Below are positions 15,837 to 24,808 of a stretch of 64,000 nucleotides of DNA, piece after piece (position 1 is the stretch's first letter; every line of letters begins with the position of its first letter). The stretch comes from Bog-473 sp963756025. GTDB lineage: Bacteria > Actinomycetota > Acidimicrobiia > Acidimicrobiales > RAAP-2. The stretch lies in the NCBI GenBank assembly GCA_963756025.1, contig CAVWMF010000007.1, positions 682,001 to 746,000 of the forward strand. The letters are read 5' to 3'. Below the pieces are notes generated by a model, which saw nothing but the letters and a program-made list of their open reading frames with translations, did no database searches and was not told the origin of the DNA. Made by a program: the position numbers and the translations under genes.

Positions 15837-17198
15837 TTAGTTCGCACTCGCGTATTCGGCGATGAGGCGCTCCACGTCCGCCACGTGCTCAGAGCACTGC
15901 CCCGGCGTCTTCGCCTCGACATTGAGTCGGAGCAACGGCTCGGTGTTCGAGGGTCGCAGGTTGTACCACCAGTCGCCGTGGTCGATCGTCAACCCGTCTA
16001 ACCGATCGACGGTCGCCCCCCTTGCGCTCTCGTGGTCGGCGATCGCCTCCACCGTTGCTGCCGGATTGCGCACCTCGGTGTTGATCTCCCCCGAATCGAT
16101 GTAGCGCTGGAACGGCTGCAGCAGCTCGGAGAGCGGTTTGTCGCTCACGCTCAAGAGCTCCAGGACGAGGAGTGCCGTGATGATGCCGGAGTCAGCGCGG
16201 AAGTTGTCCCGGTAGTAGTAGTGGCCGGAGTGTTCGCCGCCGAAGATGGCGTTGGTTTCGGCCATCACCTGCTTGATGATCGAGTGCCCCACCTGGGTGC
16301 GAATCGCCTTGCCGCCCAGTTCGGTCACCACCTCGGGCACCACATGCGAACAGATGAGGTTGTAGAGGATCGTCTCACCGGGGTGCTTCTTCAACATGGA
16401 TGCGGCCACGAGCGCCGTGGTGAGCGAGCCCGACACCGGCTCCGCCCGCTCGTCGACCAGGAAGACCCGGTCAGCATCGCCGTCGAATGCCAGACCGATG
16501 TCAGCTCCCTCGGCCAGCACCGCCGCCTTGAGGTCCACCAGGTTCTCGGGTTGGATCGGGTCAGCCGGATGGTTGGGGAAGTTGCCGTCGAGCTCGGGGA
16601 AGAGGATCTCGACGGAGAAAGGGAGGCGGGAGAACACGGTCGGGACGACAAGCCCACCCATGCCGTTGGCGGTGTCGGCGACAACCTTGAGTGGGCGCAA
16701 CACGTCGCGGTCGACGAAGGAGATCACGTGCTCGGCCCAGTCGTCGAGCAGGTTGAGCTCACGCCAGGAGCCCGTCAGCGCTCCCAGGGGTTCGCCCAAC
16801 AGGCCCTCGGCCGTCGCCTCAATCTCCGCCAGTCCGGTGTCGCGGCCGATCGGACGTGCGCCCGAAAGACACATTTTGATCCCGTTGTACTGGGCCGGGT
16901 TGTGCGAAGCGGTGAACATCGCTCCCGGCGCGTCGAGGCGCCCGGCGGCGAAGTAGAGGAAGTCCGTGGACGCCATGCCCAGATCGGTGACATTGACCCC
17001 TTCGGCACGCACCCCGTCGGCGAACGCCCTGGACAACTCCACCCCCGACTCCCGCATGTCGCGGGCCATCAGGATGTCGGGCGCCCCGGCAAAACGGGCC
17101 ATGGCCCGACCGATGGCCCGGCACATCGCCGCGTCCAACTGGTCGGGCACGGTCCCGCGCACGTCATAGGCCTTGAATACCTTGTCCATTCGAGTCAT
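15837..17198 (-). CDS. manB: Phosphomannomutase/phosphoglucomutase ManB
   Basis: A 453-residue alpha-D-phosphohexomutase converting mannose 6-phosphate to mannose 1-phosphate (or the glucose pair). Order of motifs: KAYDVRG, the phosphoserine loop TASHNPAQYNGIK near residue 102, the metal loop AFDGDADRVFLVD near residue 242, the sugar-binding GGEHSGHYY near residue 321 and the phosphate-binding RPSNTEPLLRL near residue 425. All catalytic elements are intact. The ATG at 17198 is used. A second ATG three codons in is possible. Downstream Trm112 and SIS genes form the typical actinobacterial manB block, providing precursors for GDP-mannose. Confidence 0.95.
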   Translation of the reverse strand: MTRMDKVFKAYDVRGTVPDQLDAAMCRAIGRAMARFAGAPDILMARDMRESGVELSRAFADGVRAEGVNVTDLGMASTDFLYFAAGRLDAPGAMFTASHNPAQYNGIKMCLSGARPIGRDTGLAEIEATAEGLLGEPLGALTGSWRELNLLDDWAEHVISFVDRDVLRPLKVVADTANGMGGLVVPTVFSRLPFSVEILFPELDGNFPNHPADPIQPENLVDLKAAVLAEGADIGLAFDGDADRVFLVDERAEPVSGSLTTALVAASMLKKHPGETILYNLICSHVVPEVVTELGGKAIRTQVGHSIIKQVMAETNAIFGGEHSGHYYYRDNFRADSGIITALLVLELLSVSDKPLSELLQPFQRYIDSGEINTEVRNPAATVEAIADHESARGATVDRLDGLTIDHGDWWYNLRPSNTEPLLRLNVEAKTPGQCSEHVADVERLIAEYASAN

Positions 17199-17210
17199 GA
17201 GGCCACAACC

Positions 17211-19688
17211 TTAGGTGGCGGGCGAAAGGTCATCCTTCCGTCGGGTCTTGCGGCTCCGTCGGCTCCGTCGCCCCCTGCTCCCGGGTCGGGCCAGGACGGC
17301 CAGCGTGCACAGCGCAGCGATCCCGACGATGGTCAGGCCCTGGCCCACCCGGTTGGCCCGGCTGGCCCCGTAGTGAATGACCACATTGTGCGCCGTGGGC
17401 ACGACGACCATGAGGTTAGGGGTGACCCGGTACGGCCCCGTGGCTCCCGAGGCCTGCCAGTTGGGGAAGTAGGAGACCTTGACCAGCACCGGTGTCCCGA
17501 TCCTCGAGACATGGAAGCTCACCGTGTCATCGGTCTCCACGACCCGGGTGACTCGCGTCTTTGGAACTTTGCGCGTAGGCGGGGAGGGATCGCCGATCGG
17601 CACGCGGGGCCAGGATGCCGGTCCGCTCTGCGCCAGGAAGACGTTCCAGCGCGACGGGTCGTTGTACCAGGCCTCCGATGGGGCCAGCCATGAGGACTGG
17701 GCCGCTCCCACGCCGACCTCAACGGCAGGGTCGTTGGCCAACGCGGTCACGATCGGCGCCTTCAGGACTTCGTAGATCTTCCACGTGGTCGACGTGGACA
17801 CGCCCGCCTGGCTCGACGTCCAGGGGCCCGTTTGGGCGACCAGCCGCAGGGAGTGATCCGCCGACGCCGCTTCTTGGACCTGGGTGCTGGACGCCATGAA
17901 GTAGCGGACGCCCAGAAGCTGCAGGTGCTGGATCCCCGCGGGAACGTTGAGCGACGAATAGTTCAGGCCGACCATCGCCTCGGAAGGCGTCACCGACAGT
18001 TCCGACTGGTTGAGGAAGTGATACGGCGTCGTGGCGGCGGACTCGAACAGGAGGCCCTCCATCGACCCGATGCAGCCGTTCGACCAGTACGGCAACAACA
18101 TCAGGGCCTGGGTCGTGCCGAAGCGGTTGAGGCTGGGGTCGTACTGCCACATCGCCTGCCCGCAGCCGTGGGTGGCCCCCAGGCGCTCCATCGTCAGGAC
18201 GAGGGACCGATATTCGGGATACGCCGCCTGCGCCTGATAGCCGCTGTAGTTGAAGGATGACCAATTGGTCACCTGGTTGGGTCCCGGAGTTATGCCGATG
18301 GACTCCATCGTGGACGCCGTGAACACGAATGGGGTGGCGACCACGCCGAGTGCCACCACGAGCGCCACCAGTGGGCCCGCCACCGCCGCCACGGGCCACG
18401 AACGTCGCTGGACGTGGGGCTCGGGAGAATCGACCAGCCGGGCCGCCTGCCTCCTTCGCCACCACCACTCCCACAGGTCCACCGCACCGGTCACCGCCGT
18501 GGCCACGCCCCAACCGACCTGCAGATAGACGGGAAGGAACCAGAGCGGGAGGAACCGCGTGTTGAACAGGCTGGCCTGGGGATCGAAGATCAGGGCGGCC
18601 GCGAACACCCCGGCGAGAAGCGCCATCAGGATGCCGAAGCGACTGCGGAGCGCAAAGGCCGCCACGGTCGAGATCCCCGCCACTATCAGCGCCCACCAGT
18701 CGGCCTGCGGGAACAAGAGGGTGACGTAGGTGTGGACGTTCTGGTAGTTCAAAGACGTGGCGTACGACTGATCGACGCCGAAGGGCACCCACCAGAACGC
18801 GACCAGCAAGGCCCCGATGCCCATGGTCGAGGCACCCCACCACAAGGCTTGGGGCCGGCTCAGCACCCGGGGGACGACCTCGTCGGCGGGATGGGCATGC
18901 CACACATCTCGCGGCCTGATCCGTGGGGGCAGCATCTCCATGCCGATGAGGAGCAGCCCGCCGACGATGGCGAAGAGGGCCGGAACGATGTGCGCCAGGA
19001 TGCAAGCGGCCAAGGTGACGGCGCCCCAGCCCCGGTGCCGGCCCGTGCGCAGCCCTTTGGCCATGAGTCCCAGGAACACGAGTGCGAGGGCGATACTCAG
19101 CGAATAGGCGTATTCGCCGGCCAGCGTGGAGAACAGGTTCCCGCCGTAGATCGTGTAGGTGTAATCGAAGAGGTAGCACAACGTGAGCGCGGCCAATGCT
19201 CCCGGATAGGCGCGGCGCAGGCCGAAGAGCCGACCCATGGCCCATGCCGCGACCGGCAGCAGGAGTGATCCGAGCACGGTGATCCACTTGAACGCCAGGG
19301 CGTACGGGACGATGTAGCTGAGCAACGCCCCGATGAGATCCGACAGGACGAAGTAGTAGGTGTAGAGGGGAAAGCCGTCATACCAACCCGGATCCCACCC
19401 GGTGAGCTGGCCGTGGGGCAACAGGTTCGACTTCAAGAACGCGGGCATGGCGTAGTGGCCCCCGTTGTCGCCACCCGTCGGGATCGACGTCGACAGGAGC
19501 AGGCTGGGGTGGAGGCGCCAGAGCACGACGGCGATGACCGAGACGATGCAGAGGACCGTCGCCCCGCGCGGCACCCACTTGGCCGCTCCGGGAGAAGCGC
19601 TCTTCCTGCGGTCCCTGCCGCTTTCCGGTGGCCGGTCCGGCGGGAGTGATGCCGGCCCGGCGTCGACGCTCTCGACGGTCGCCGTCAA
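17211..19688 (-). CDS. Large multi-pass membrane protein (PTPS-related/GT-C-like)
   Basis: About 825 residues. A short charged N-terminus is followed by roughly 11-13 membrane helices up to residue 430, a large extracytoplasmic domain, and a last helix near the basic C-terminus (RRSRRSRKTRRKDD). The first loop contains PTGGDNGGHYAMP, with acidic residues placed as in GT-C glycosyltransferases. The fold resembles the 6-pyruvoyl-tetrahydropterin-synthase-related membrane family, despite the name not a pterin enzyme. It probably handles envelope polysaccharide or arabinan-like polymer. Start: TTG at 19688 overlapping the upstream TGA (TTGA), chosen because earlier codons lie inside the CPBP gene. 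Confidence 0.75.
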   Translation of the reverse strand: MTATVESVDAGPASLPPDRPPESGRDRRKSASPGAAKWVPRGATVLCIVSVIAVVLWRLHPSLLLSTSIPTGGDNGGHYAMPAFLKSNLLPHGQLTGWDPGWYDGFPLYTYYFVLSDLIGALLSYIVPYALAFKWITVLGSLLLPVAAWAMGRLFGLRRAYPGALAALTLCYLFDYTYTIYGGNLFSTLAGEYAYSLSIALALVFLGLMAKGLRTGRHRGWGAVTLAACILAHIVPALFAIVGGLLLIGMEMLPPRIRPRDVWHAHPADEVVPRVLSRPQALWWGASTMGIGALLVAFWWVPFGVDQSYATSLNYQNVHTYVTLLFPQADWWALIVAGISTVAAFALRSRFGILMALLAGVFAAALIFDPQASLFNTRFLPLWFLPVYLQVGWGVATAVTGAVDLWEWWWRRRQAARLVDSPEPHVQRRSWPVAAVAGPLVALVVALGVVATPFVFTASTMESIGITPGPNQVTNWSSFNYSGYQAQAAYPEYRSLVLTMERLGATHGCGQAMWQYDPSLNRFGTTQALMLLPYWSNGCIGSMEGLLFESAATTPYHFLNQSELSVTPSEAMVGLNYSSLNVPAGIQHLQLLGVRYFMASSTQVQEAASADHSLRLVAQTGPWTSSQAGVSTSTTWKIYEVLKAPIVTALANDPAVEVGVGAAQSSWLAPSEAWYNDPSRWNVFLAQSGPASWPRVPIGDPSPPTRKVPKTRVTRVVETDDTVSFHVSRIGTPVLVKVSYFPNWQASGATGPYRVTPNLMVVVPTAHNVVIHYGASRANRVGQGLTIVGIAALCTLAVLARPGSRGRRSRRSRKTRRKDDLSPAT

Positions 19689-20683
19689 TGGATCATTCCG
19701 CCAGGGAGCAATCCGCCAGGTATCAGGCCACCGGGTTGGTTGAGGATCGTCAGGACCGCAACGAGGTTGAAGGCGGCGTGCGCCACCATGTTCATTCCCA
19801 GGCGGCCGGTCCGATACGAGATCGCAGCCAGGGCCATCCCGAGCAGGGCCAGGCCGGGCAGTTGGACCCATTCGCCGTGCGCCAGGCCGAAGAGCAGTCC
19901 GTCCAGGATCACGGCGAGGACGACCCCCACACCTCGCGCACTGGTGAAACCGGGCCCGAGCGGCGTGAACAGGCGGGCCAATGCCTTGAAGAGCAAGCCC
20001 CGGAAGAACAACTCCTCCATGGCGGGGGCCAGGATCACGACAGCCACCACCACGACGAGAATCCCCACGCCATGGGCGCCGCCGGTCAGCTTCTGGCTGG
20101 GCGCGTCGAAATTATGGATGTGGTGCTGGAAAGGGGCGTAGAGCAAGGCGACGACGTACTGCGCGCCCACCCCGATGGCGAGGCCCCAGAGGTCGACCCA
20201 GCGGAAGCGCACGCCGAGGTCGGAGAAGAAATGACGGGTGCCGTGGGTCCGGCTTGCCAGCCAGGGCGCGCCGAAAAAGCCCACCCACAGGCCGAGCAGG
20301 GTCGAGATCACATACCACTCGGGCGGAATGGCCGATGATGTGATGACCGACATCTGGGCCGCGGTCTTGCCGGCGACGGCGCCAGCCACGATCCCGAAGA
20401 GCTCGCCGACGATCTGACCCACCAGAAAGCCGCCCAGGGCGTAGAGGAGCCAGCGCCAGGCCGCCGACTTGGACGTGGGAGGGATACCGGGGCGGTCGAG
20501 AAAAGGCCCGCCGTCAGGGCCATGACCAGGGGATACGGAGACGATCGGCGGTGGTGGAAAAGCCGGGGGTGCCGGCGCCGTGGTTCGATCCGACGACGCG
20601 AGCACCTCGGGGGGTGCCCCCGGGAGCCGGGCCGGCGCCGCCCCTCCGTCCGGGCGCCCGGTATCGGGGTCGATGTCGGCCAC
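19685..20683 (-). CDS. CPBP-family intramembrane glutamic protease
   Basis: A 332-residue membrane protein with a long Pro-rich cytosolic N-terminus (about 75 residues) and eight predicted helices. CPBP motifs are intact: MEELFFRGLLFK near residue 223, FGLAHGEW and NMVAHAAFNLVAVL. These carry the catalytic Glu, Arg and His residues of Rce1-type proteases. It starts with GTG six bases after TAACGT. The next gene begins inside its stop codon (TTGA), so the large membrane protein is coupled to it. It is divergent from ftsH with only about 90 bases between starts. Substrate unknown. Confidence 0.88.
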   Translation of the reverse strand: MADIDPDTGRPDGGAAPARLPGAPPEVLASSDRTTAPAPPAFPPPPIVSVSPGHGPDGGPFLDRPGIPPTSKSAAWRWLLYALGGFLVGQIVGELFGIVAGAVAGKTAAQMSVITSSAIPPEWYVISTLLGLWVGFFGAPWLASRTHGTRHFFSDLGVRFRWVDLWGLAIGVGAQYVVALLYAPFQHHIHNFDAPSQKLTGGAHGVGILVVVVAVVILAPAMEELFFRGLLFKALARLFTPLGPGFTSARGVGVVLAVILDGLLFGLAHGEWVQLPGLALLGMALAAISYRTGRLGMNMVAHAAFNLVAVLTILNQPGGLIPGGLLPGGMIH

Positions 20684-20689
20684 GGCCAG

Positions 20690-20695
20690 ACGTTA
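20690..20695 (-). promoter_or_regulatory. -10 box (TAACGT) of a leaderless promoter for the CPBP protease
   Basis: Minus-strand TAACGT, six bases, GTG at 20683. It forms a divergent pair with the ftsH promoter about 65 bases away. Confidence 0.55.
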
Positions 20696-20759
20696 CTGGC
20701 CTCCCCGAGCCCAATTACCTGCAGCCGGGGGGCGGTCACCGTCAATCGAAACGTCCGAA

Positions 20760-20765
20760 TAGGCT
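20760..20765 (+). promoter_or_regulatory. -10 box (TAGGCT) of a leaderless promoter for ftsH
   Basis: TAGGCT, then GGTCGA, then the GTG at 20772. No ribosome-binding site lies between them. Confidence 0.55.
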
Positions 20766-20771
20766 GGTCGA

Positions 20772-22877
20772 GTGAGTCCGCAACGTCCTGACCGTTCCCC
20801 AACCCCACCAAACGCGCCGTCGGGTGATGGGAACACGCCGGCCGGAGGCCCGCCCCCGGGCCAGAACTGGCGCTGGCTCTGGGGGGTGGCGGTGATCGGG
20901 GTCATCGCAATCCTGCTTGCCGTCTCCTCCTTCAAGACGACCAACTCCAAATCACTCAGCTACACCAAATTCCTCCAGGAGGTGGGCGCCAAGCAGGTCG
21001 ACACGGCCCAGATCAGCAACGGCACGGGCGAGATCACCGGGAAGCTGAGCAACGGGACCAGCTATACCGTGCAAGGGCCCAGCCCGTCGCTGCCCAACGA
21101 CGTCACCAAAATGCGCAACGACGGCGTGCAGGTCAGCTTCCCGACGCCCACGACGAACCTTCTGGGTGAGCTTCTCCCCTACATCTTCTTCATCGCCATC
21201 GGGGCGGCCTTCATCTTCTTCATCGGCCGCCAGACCAAGGGCCAGATGAGCGGGATCATGTCGATCGGCCGATCGAAGGCCAAGACCTTCAGCAGCGACC
21301 GCCCCTCGACCACGTTCGAGGACGTGGCCGGCTACGCCGGTGTCAAGCAGGAGATCAGCGAGGTCGTCGACTTCTTGAAGACCCCGGCCCGCTTCAAGGA
21401 GATCGGGGCCAAAATTCCCAAGGGTGTGCTGCTGGTCGGCCCTCCGGGAACCGGCAAGACGCTGTTGGCCCGGGCGGTGGCCGGGGAAGCCGGCGTGCCC
21501 TTCATGTCGGTCAGCGGATCCGACTTCATGGAGATGTTCGTCGGCGTGGGCGCCAGCCGCGTGCGTGACCTGTTCCAGACCGCCCGCAAGCAGGCGCCCG
21601 CCATCGTCTTCGTGGACGAGATCGACTCCATCGGCCGCAAGCGCGGTGCCGGGCTCGGCGGGGGGCACGACGAGCGTGAGCAGACGCTCAACCAGATGCT
21701 CTCGGAGATGGACGGATTCGACACCTCCGAGGGGGTCGTGATGATCGCGGCCACCAACCGTCCCGACATCTTGGACCCCGCGCTCCTGCGTCCGGGCCGC
21801 TTCGACCGCCAGATCGTGGTGCCGTTGCCCGATCTCGAGGAGCGGCTGCCCATCCTTCAGGTCCACTGCAAGGGCAAGCGGATGGCTTCCGACGTCGATC
21901 TCAACGTGGTCGCCCGCGGTACCCCCGGAATGAGCGGTGCCGACCTGGCCAACCTGGTCAACGAGGCGGCGTTGCACGCTGTGCGCCGAGGCAGCCTCGA
22001 CATCGCCATGCAGGACTTCGAATCGGCCCGGGACCGCGTCCTTCTGGGCCAGCGCCGCGAGAGCATGGTGCTGTCCGACGCCGAAAAGGAGCGGATCGCC
22101 TACCACGAGGGCGGTCACGCCGTGCTGGCCTACGTACTCGAACACGCCGACCCCGTCCACAAGGTGACGATCCTTCCCACGGGCATGGCCCTCGGCGTGA
22201 CCCACCAGCTCCCGATGGAGGAGCGCCACATCCACCCCCGCCAGTACATCGAAGATGCCCTCTGCGTCCGCATGGGCGGCCGGGTGGCGGAGCTCCTGGT
22301 CTACGGCGACCTGTCGACCGGTGCCGCCAACGACCTTGTCGGCAACACCGAGCTGGCCCGCAAGATGGTCCGGGAATGGGGCATGAGCGAAGCCATCGGA
22401 CCGATGGCCTGGGGCTCGCAGGGCCAGGTCTTCCTCGGCGAGGACCTGATGCACACGCGGGACTACTCCGAGGACACCTCGAAGATCATCGACGATGAGG
22501 TCGAGCGCATCCTCCGGGCCGAAGAAGAGCGGGCCATGGAGGTCCTCAGTAAGCACCGTGGCGGGCTCAACGCGATCGCCCGGGCGCTCCTCGACAACGA
22601 GATCATCGACGGCCGGGAAGTCGGCCGGCTGGTCGACGAGGCCTACGGCGAACCCGTGCACACCGAAGGCGCCAAGGCTGTCCCGCAGTTCGTGAACGGC
22701 TCATTGTCCAACGGAAACGGAACTGAGCCGCACCCGGCGCCCCAACCGGCCGTCGTATCCACGATCCCACAGCATCCCGAGACGGCGGCCCAACCGTGGC
22801 CGGCGCCCGAATGGCCGCGGCCCGTGGAGCCGCCCACATCCAATCCCCCCGAGGACGCGGCGCCGACCACACCCTGA
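20772..22877 (+). CDS. ftsH: ATP-dependent zinc metalloprotease FtsH
   Basis: A 701-residue membrane-anchored AAA+ protease for quality control of membrane and short-lived proteins. A cytosolic Pro-rich tail and a first helix (LWGVAVIGVIAILLAV, residues 37-52) precede a periplasmic domain, then a second helix near residue 140. The AAA domain has Walker A GPPGTGKT near residue 222, Walker B IVFVDEID, and the arginine-finger region RPGRFDRQI. The zinc site is HEGGH at residue 445 with the third ligand in the STGAANDL region. The C-terminal 75 residues are Pro/Asn-rich and disordered, longer than in E. coli. Confidence 0.96.
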   Translation: MSPQRPDRSPTPPNAPSGDGNTPAGGPPPGQNWRWLWGVAVIGVIAILLAVSSFKTTNSKSLSYTKFLQEVGAKQVDTAQISNGTGEITGKLSNGTSYTVQGPSPSLPNDVTKMRNDGVQVSFPTPTTNLLGELLPYIFFIAIGAAFIFFIGRQTKGQMSGIMSIGRSKAKTFSSDRPSTTFEDVAGYAGVKQEISEVVDFLKTPARFKEIGAKIPKGVLLVGPPGTGKTLLARAVAGEAGVPFMSVSGSDFMEMFVGVGASRVRDLFQTARKQAPAIVFVDEIDSIGRKRGAGLGGGHDEREQTLNQMLSEMDGFDTSEGVVMIAATNRPDILDPALLRPGRFDRQIVVPLPDLEERLPILQVHCKGKRMASDVDLNVVARGTPGMSGADLANLVNEAALHAVRRGSLDIAMQDFESARDRVLLGQRRESMVLSDAEKERIAYHEGGHAVLAYVLEHADPVHKVTILPTGMALGVTHQLPMEERHIHPRQYIEDALCVRMGGRVAELLVYGDLSTGAANDLVGNTELARKMVREWGMSEAIGPMAWGSQGQVFLGEDLMHTRDYSEDTSKIIDDEVERILRAEEERAMEVLSKHRGGLNAIARALLDNEIIDGREVGRLVDEAYGEPVHTEGAKAVPQFVNGSLSNGNGTEPHPAPQPAVVSTIPQHPETAAQPWPAPEWPRPVEPPTSNPPEDAAPTTP

Positions 22878-22879
22878 GG

Positions 22880-22901
22880 GGCGCAGGCGAACCAATGCGC
22901 C
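22880..22901 (+). terminator. GGCGCA/TGCGCC hairpin after ftsH
   Basis: Six-base arms with a 10-base loop begin two bases after the ftsH stop codon. There is no T run, so intrinsic termination would be of the weak actinobacterial hairpin-only kind. Confidence 0.35.
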
Positions 22902-22923
22902 GCCCGCTGCGTCATAGAGGGGG

Positions 22924-23469
22924 ATGGTGGAAGAACGGCTCGAAGACTGGCTCGAGGAGGGGTATGCGGTTTCCTACCGCACCGCCTGTCTCATCCTGGG
23001 CAACCCGGCGGACGCCGAAGAGGCCGTCCAGGAGGCCTTCCTGCGCGCCTGGCGTTTTCGCGACTCGTTGACGTCGGTCCCGAGCGTGAAGCCATGGCTC
23101 TACCGCGTGGTCGTCAACTCCTGTTACTCCAAGCTGCGCCAGGAGATCCCGCATCGCGATCGTCGGGCCGATGATGCCGCACTGAGCTCCCTTGCCTCGC
23201 GCGACAGTGATCCGGCCGTGTGCGCACAGCGGTCCGAGGTGGCCGACACCGTCCTGGCCGCCCTGCAGCGCCTCCCGGTCTCGCTCCGGGTGCCCGTCGT
23301 ACTCCGCTACTACGCCGATCTGAGCGAGCGCGACATCGCGGTGGCCATCGGTCGACGCCAGGGCACCGTCAAATCCCGGCTGCACGAGGCGCGCCTGCGG
23401 CTTTCGAACGACCCGAGCCTGGTGATCCTCGCCGGCGACGGCGCCGTCGACGATCCGGTGGAGGCCTGA
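22924..23469 (+). CDS. ECF-type RNA polymerase sigma factor
   Basis: A 181-residue sigma-70 family protein with only regions 2 and 4. Region 2 contains ADAEEAVQEAFLRAWRFRD (core binding and -10 recognition) and region 4 holds LPVSLRVPVVLRYYADLSERDIAVAIGRRQGTVKSRLHEARLRL, the helix-turn-helix for -35 recognition. It follows ftsH by about 45 bases and precedes a 74-residue protein by three bases and a DUF4349 protein coupled to that. No zinc anti-sigma motif (HxxxCxxC) is visible downstream, so control may run through the DUF4349 membrane protein. Confidence 0.9.
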   Translation: MVEERLEDWLEEGYAVSYRTACLILGNPADAEEAVQEAFLRAWRFRDSLTSVPSVKPWLYRVVVNSCYSKLRQEIPHRDRRADDAALSSLASRDSDPAVCAQRSEVADTVLAALQRLPVSLRVPVVLRYYADLSERDIAVAIGRRQGTVKSRLHEARLRLSNDPSLVILAGDGAVDDPVEA

Positions 23470-23471
23470 CC

Positions 23472-23696
23472 ATGACGATGCTCGACGACGAAATCCTCTC
23501 CACCCTCCTGCACGAGCTCGGCGATTCCTTCGCTCTGCCCGCATCGGGCGTGGCCGACACGCTTCGTCAGGTCCGGCGCGGCGACGACGAACGTGCTGAC
23601 GAGGGGCGGAGCGGGGAGGGGCGGAGCGAAGGGGAGCAGGCCGATCCCGATTCCGGAACGGAGGACTGGCCGCGCCCCGCTCGGTCAGAGGAGTGA
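23472..23696 (+). CDS. Small acidic protein between sigma factor and DUF4349 gene
   Basis: A 74-residue protein, MTMLDDEILSTLLHELGDSF at the start, then a low-complexity Asp/Glu/Gly/Arg tail. It begins two bases after the sigma factor stop and its own stop overlaps the next start (GTGA). It has no membrane segment and no cysteine. The position is that normally held by an anti-sigma factor cytosolic domain, so it may be a small sigma-binding protein. The frame extends upstream only as a shadow of the sigma gene. I do not recognise the family. Confidence 0.6.
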   Translation: MTMLDDEILSTLLHELGDSFALPASGVADTLRQVRRGDDERADEGRSGEGRSEGEQADPDSGTEDWPRPARSEE

Positions 23697-24775
23697 TCCG
23701 CGCACATCGATTGCTGGCGGTCGCTGCCGCACTGGTCGTGCTGCTGGCCCTGGCCGGCGGCGCCGCCATTCTGGGGAGTTCGTCGCCCTCGGTCCACACA
23801 GCAGCGGGATCGAGGGCACTCCACGGTCCGCCGCCGTCAGCCACGCACGGCGCGAGACAACCGTCGAACACCACGACGACGATCCCCCAGTTGAAGACAG
23901 CGGCGCCCGGCACGAACTTCAGCGCCCAAGCACCTTCAGCTGCGGCGTCGGGGGCGTCGGCGACGTCGGGTGGGGCAACGAGCAAAGCAACGAGCAAAGC
24001 AGGCACGGCCACCGGTACATCGTCGATTCCCGCTGGTGCGGTCGGGCAGGCCGCACGGATCGAGCAGACCGGCTCGCTCAATCTCACCGTGGCGCGAGGC
24101 GCGCTGACGTCGACCATGAACAAGCTCACCTCGCTGGCTTCGGCCTACGGCGGTTTCGTCGCCAACTCGCAGACCCAGTCCAGCGGATCGGGCGGATCGG
24201 GCGGATCGGGCGACACGACCACGACGAGCGATGGCCCGCCGAGTGGCACCCTGACGCTGCAGGTTCCCGTGGCCAACTTCGCGGCCCTCCTGGCCGAGGC
24301 GAAGGCGCTCGGGAAGCCCTCGTCGGTGACCACGAAAGCCACGGACGTCACGGGCCAATACGTCGATCTGCAAGCACGGATCAACGCCCTCGAGCTCAGC
24401 CGTCAGCAGTACCTCACCATCATGACGAAGGCGAATTCGGTGGGGGACGTGTTGGCTGTACAAGCCCAGCTCGACAATCTGCAGTCACAGATCGAGCAGC
24501 TCCAGGGCCAGCTGGCGGTCATCGACAGCGAGACCACGTATTCGACGCTGACGGTGGCGGTGAGCGAGGCCGGGCCGCACCACCACCGCATCCCCGCACC
24601 AGCGGCGGCATCGGGGATCTCCAAGGCGTGGCACGACAGCCTGCACGGGTTCGCGGTGGGAGTCGACGGCATCATCCGCTTGGCGGGGCCCTTCTTGTTC
24701 GCCCTTCTCTGCCTCGCCGCCCTCGTCGTCGGCGGGCGGCTGACGTGGCGGCGGCTGCAGCGCCACAATCTGTAA
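23693..24775 (+). CDS. DUF4349 membrane-anchored protein
   Basis: A 360-residue protein with an N-terminal signal/anchor (LLAVAAALVVLLALAGGAAIL), a Thr/Ser/Ala-rich linker to about residue 120, and a DUF4349 domain: RIEQTGSLNLTVARGALTSTMNKL, a GSGGSGGSGD insertion, TLTLQVPVANF, and the coiled coil VQAQLDNLQSQIEQLQGQLAVID. A second membrane helix lies near residue 335, followed by a short basic tail. Homologues often sit beside ECF sigma factors and are thought to act at the envelope. The GTG start overlaps the preceding stop. The stop lies in the first of three 15-base repeats. Confidence 0.88.
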   Translation: MIRAHRLLAVAAALVVLLALAGGAAILGSSSPSVHTAAGSRALHGPPPSATHGARQPSNTTTTIPQLKTAAPGTNFSAQAPSAAASGASATSGGATSKATSKAGTATGTSSIPAGAVGQAARIEQTGSLNLTVARGALTSTMNKLTSLASAYGGFVANSQTQSSGSGGSGGSGDTTTTSDGPPSGTLTLQVPVANFAALLAEAKALGKPSSVTTKATDVTGQYVDLQARINALELSRQQYLTIMTKANSVGDVLAVQAQLDNLQSQIEQLQGQLAVIDSETTYSTLTVAVSEAGPHHHRIPAPAAASGISKAWHDSLHGFAVGVDGIIRLAGPFLFALLCLAALVVGGRLTWRRLQRHNL

Positions 24776-24805
24776 CGCCACAATCTGTAACGCCACAATC
24801 CGTGA
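24761..24805 (+). repeat. 15-bp tandem repeat carrying stop codons
   Basis: Three copies of CGCCACAATCTGTAA (the third ends CCGTGA) run in phase. Each keeps a stop codon in the DUF4349 frame, so termination is triplicated. The last copy ends three bases before the convergent DUF5719 stop. Confidence 0.85.
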
Positions 24806-24808
24806 GGG

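Noticed and set aside
16032..17693. 553-codon plus-strand frame over manB
   Set aside because: Antisense to an intact phosphomannomutase, no recognisable domains.
20952..22661. 569-codon minus-strand frame over ftsH
   Set aside because: Antisense shadow; Val/Asp/Leu pattern follows ftsH codon periodicity.
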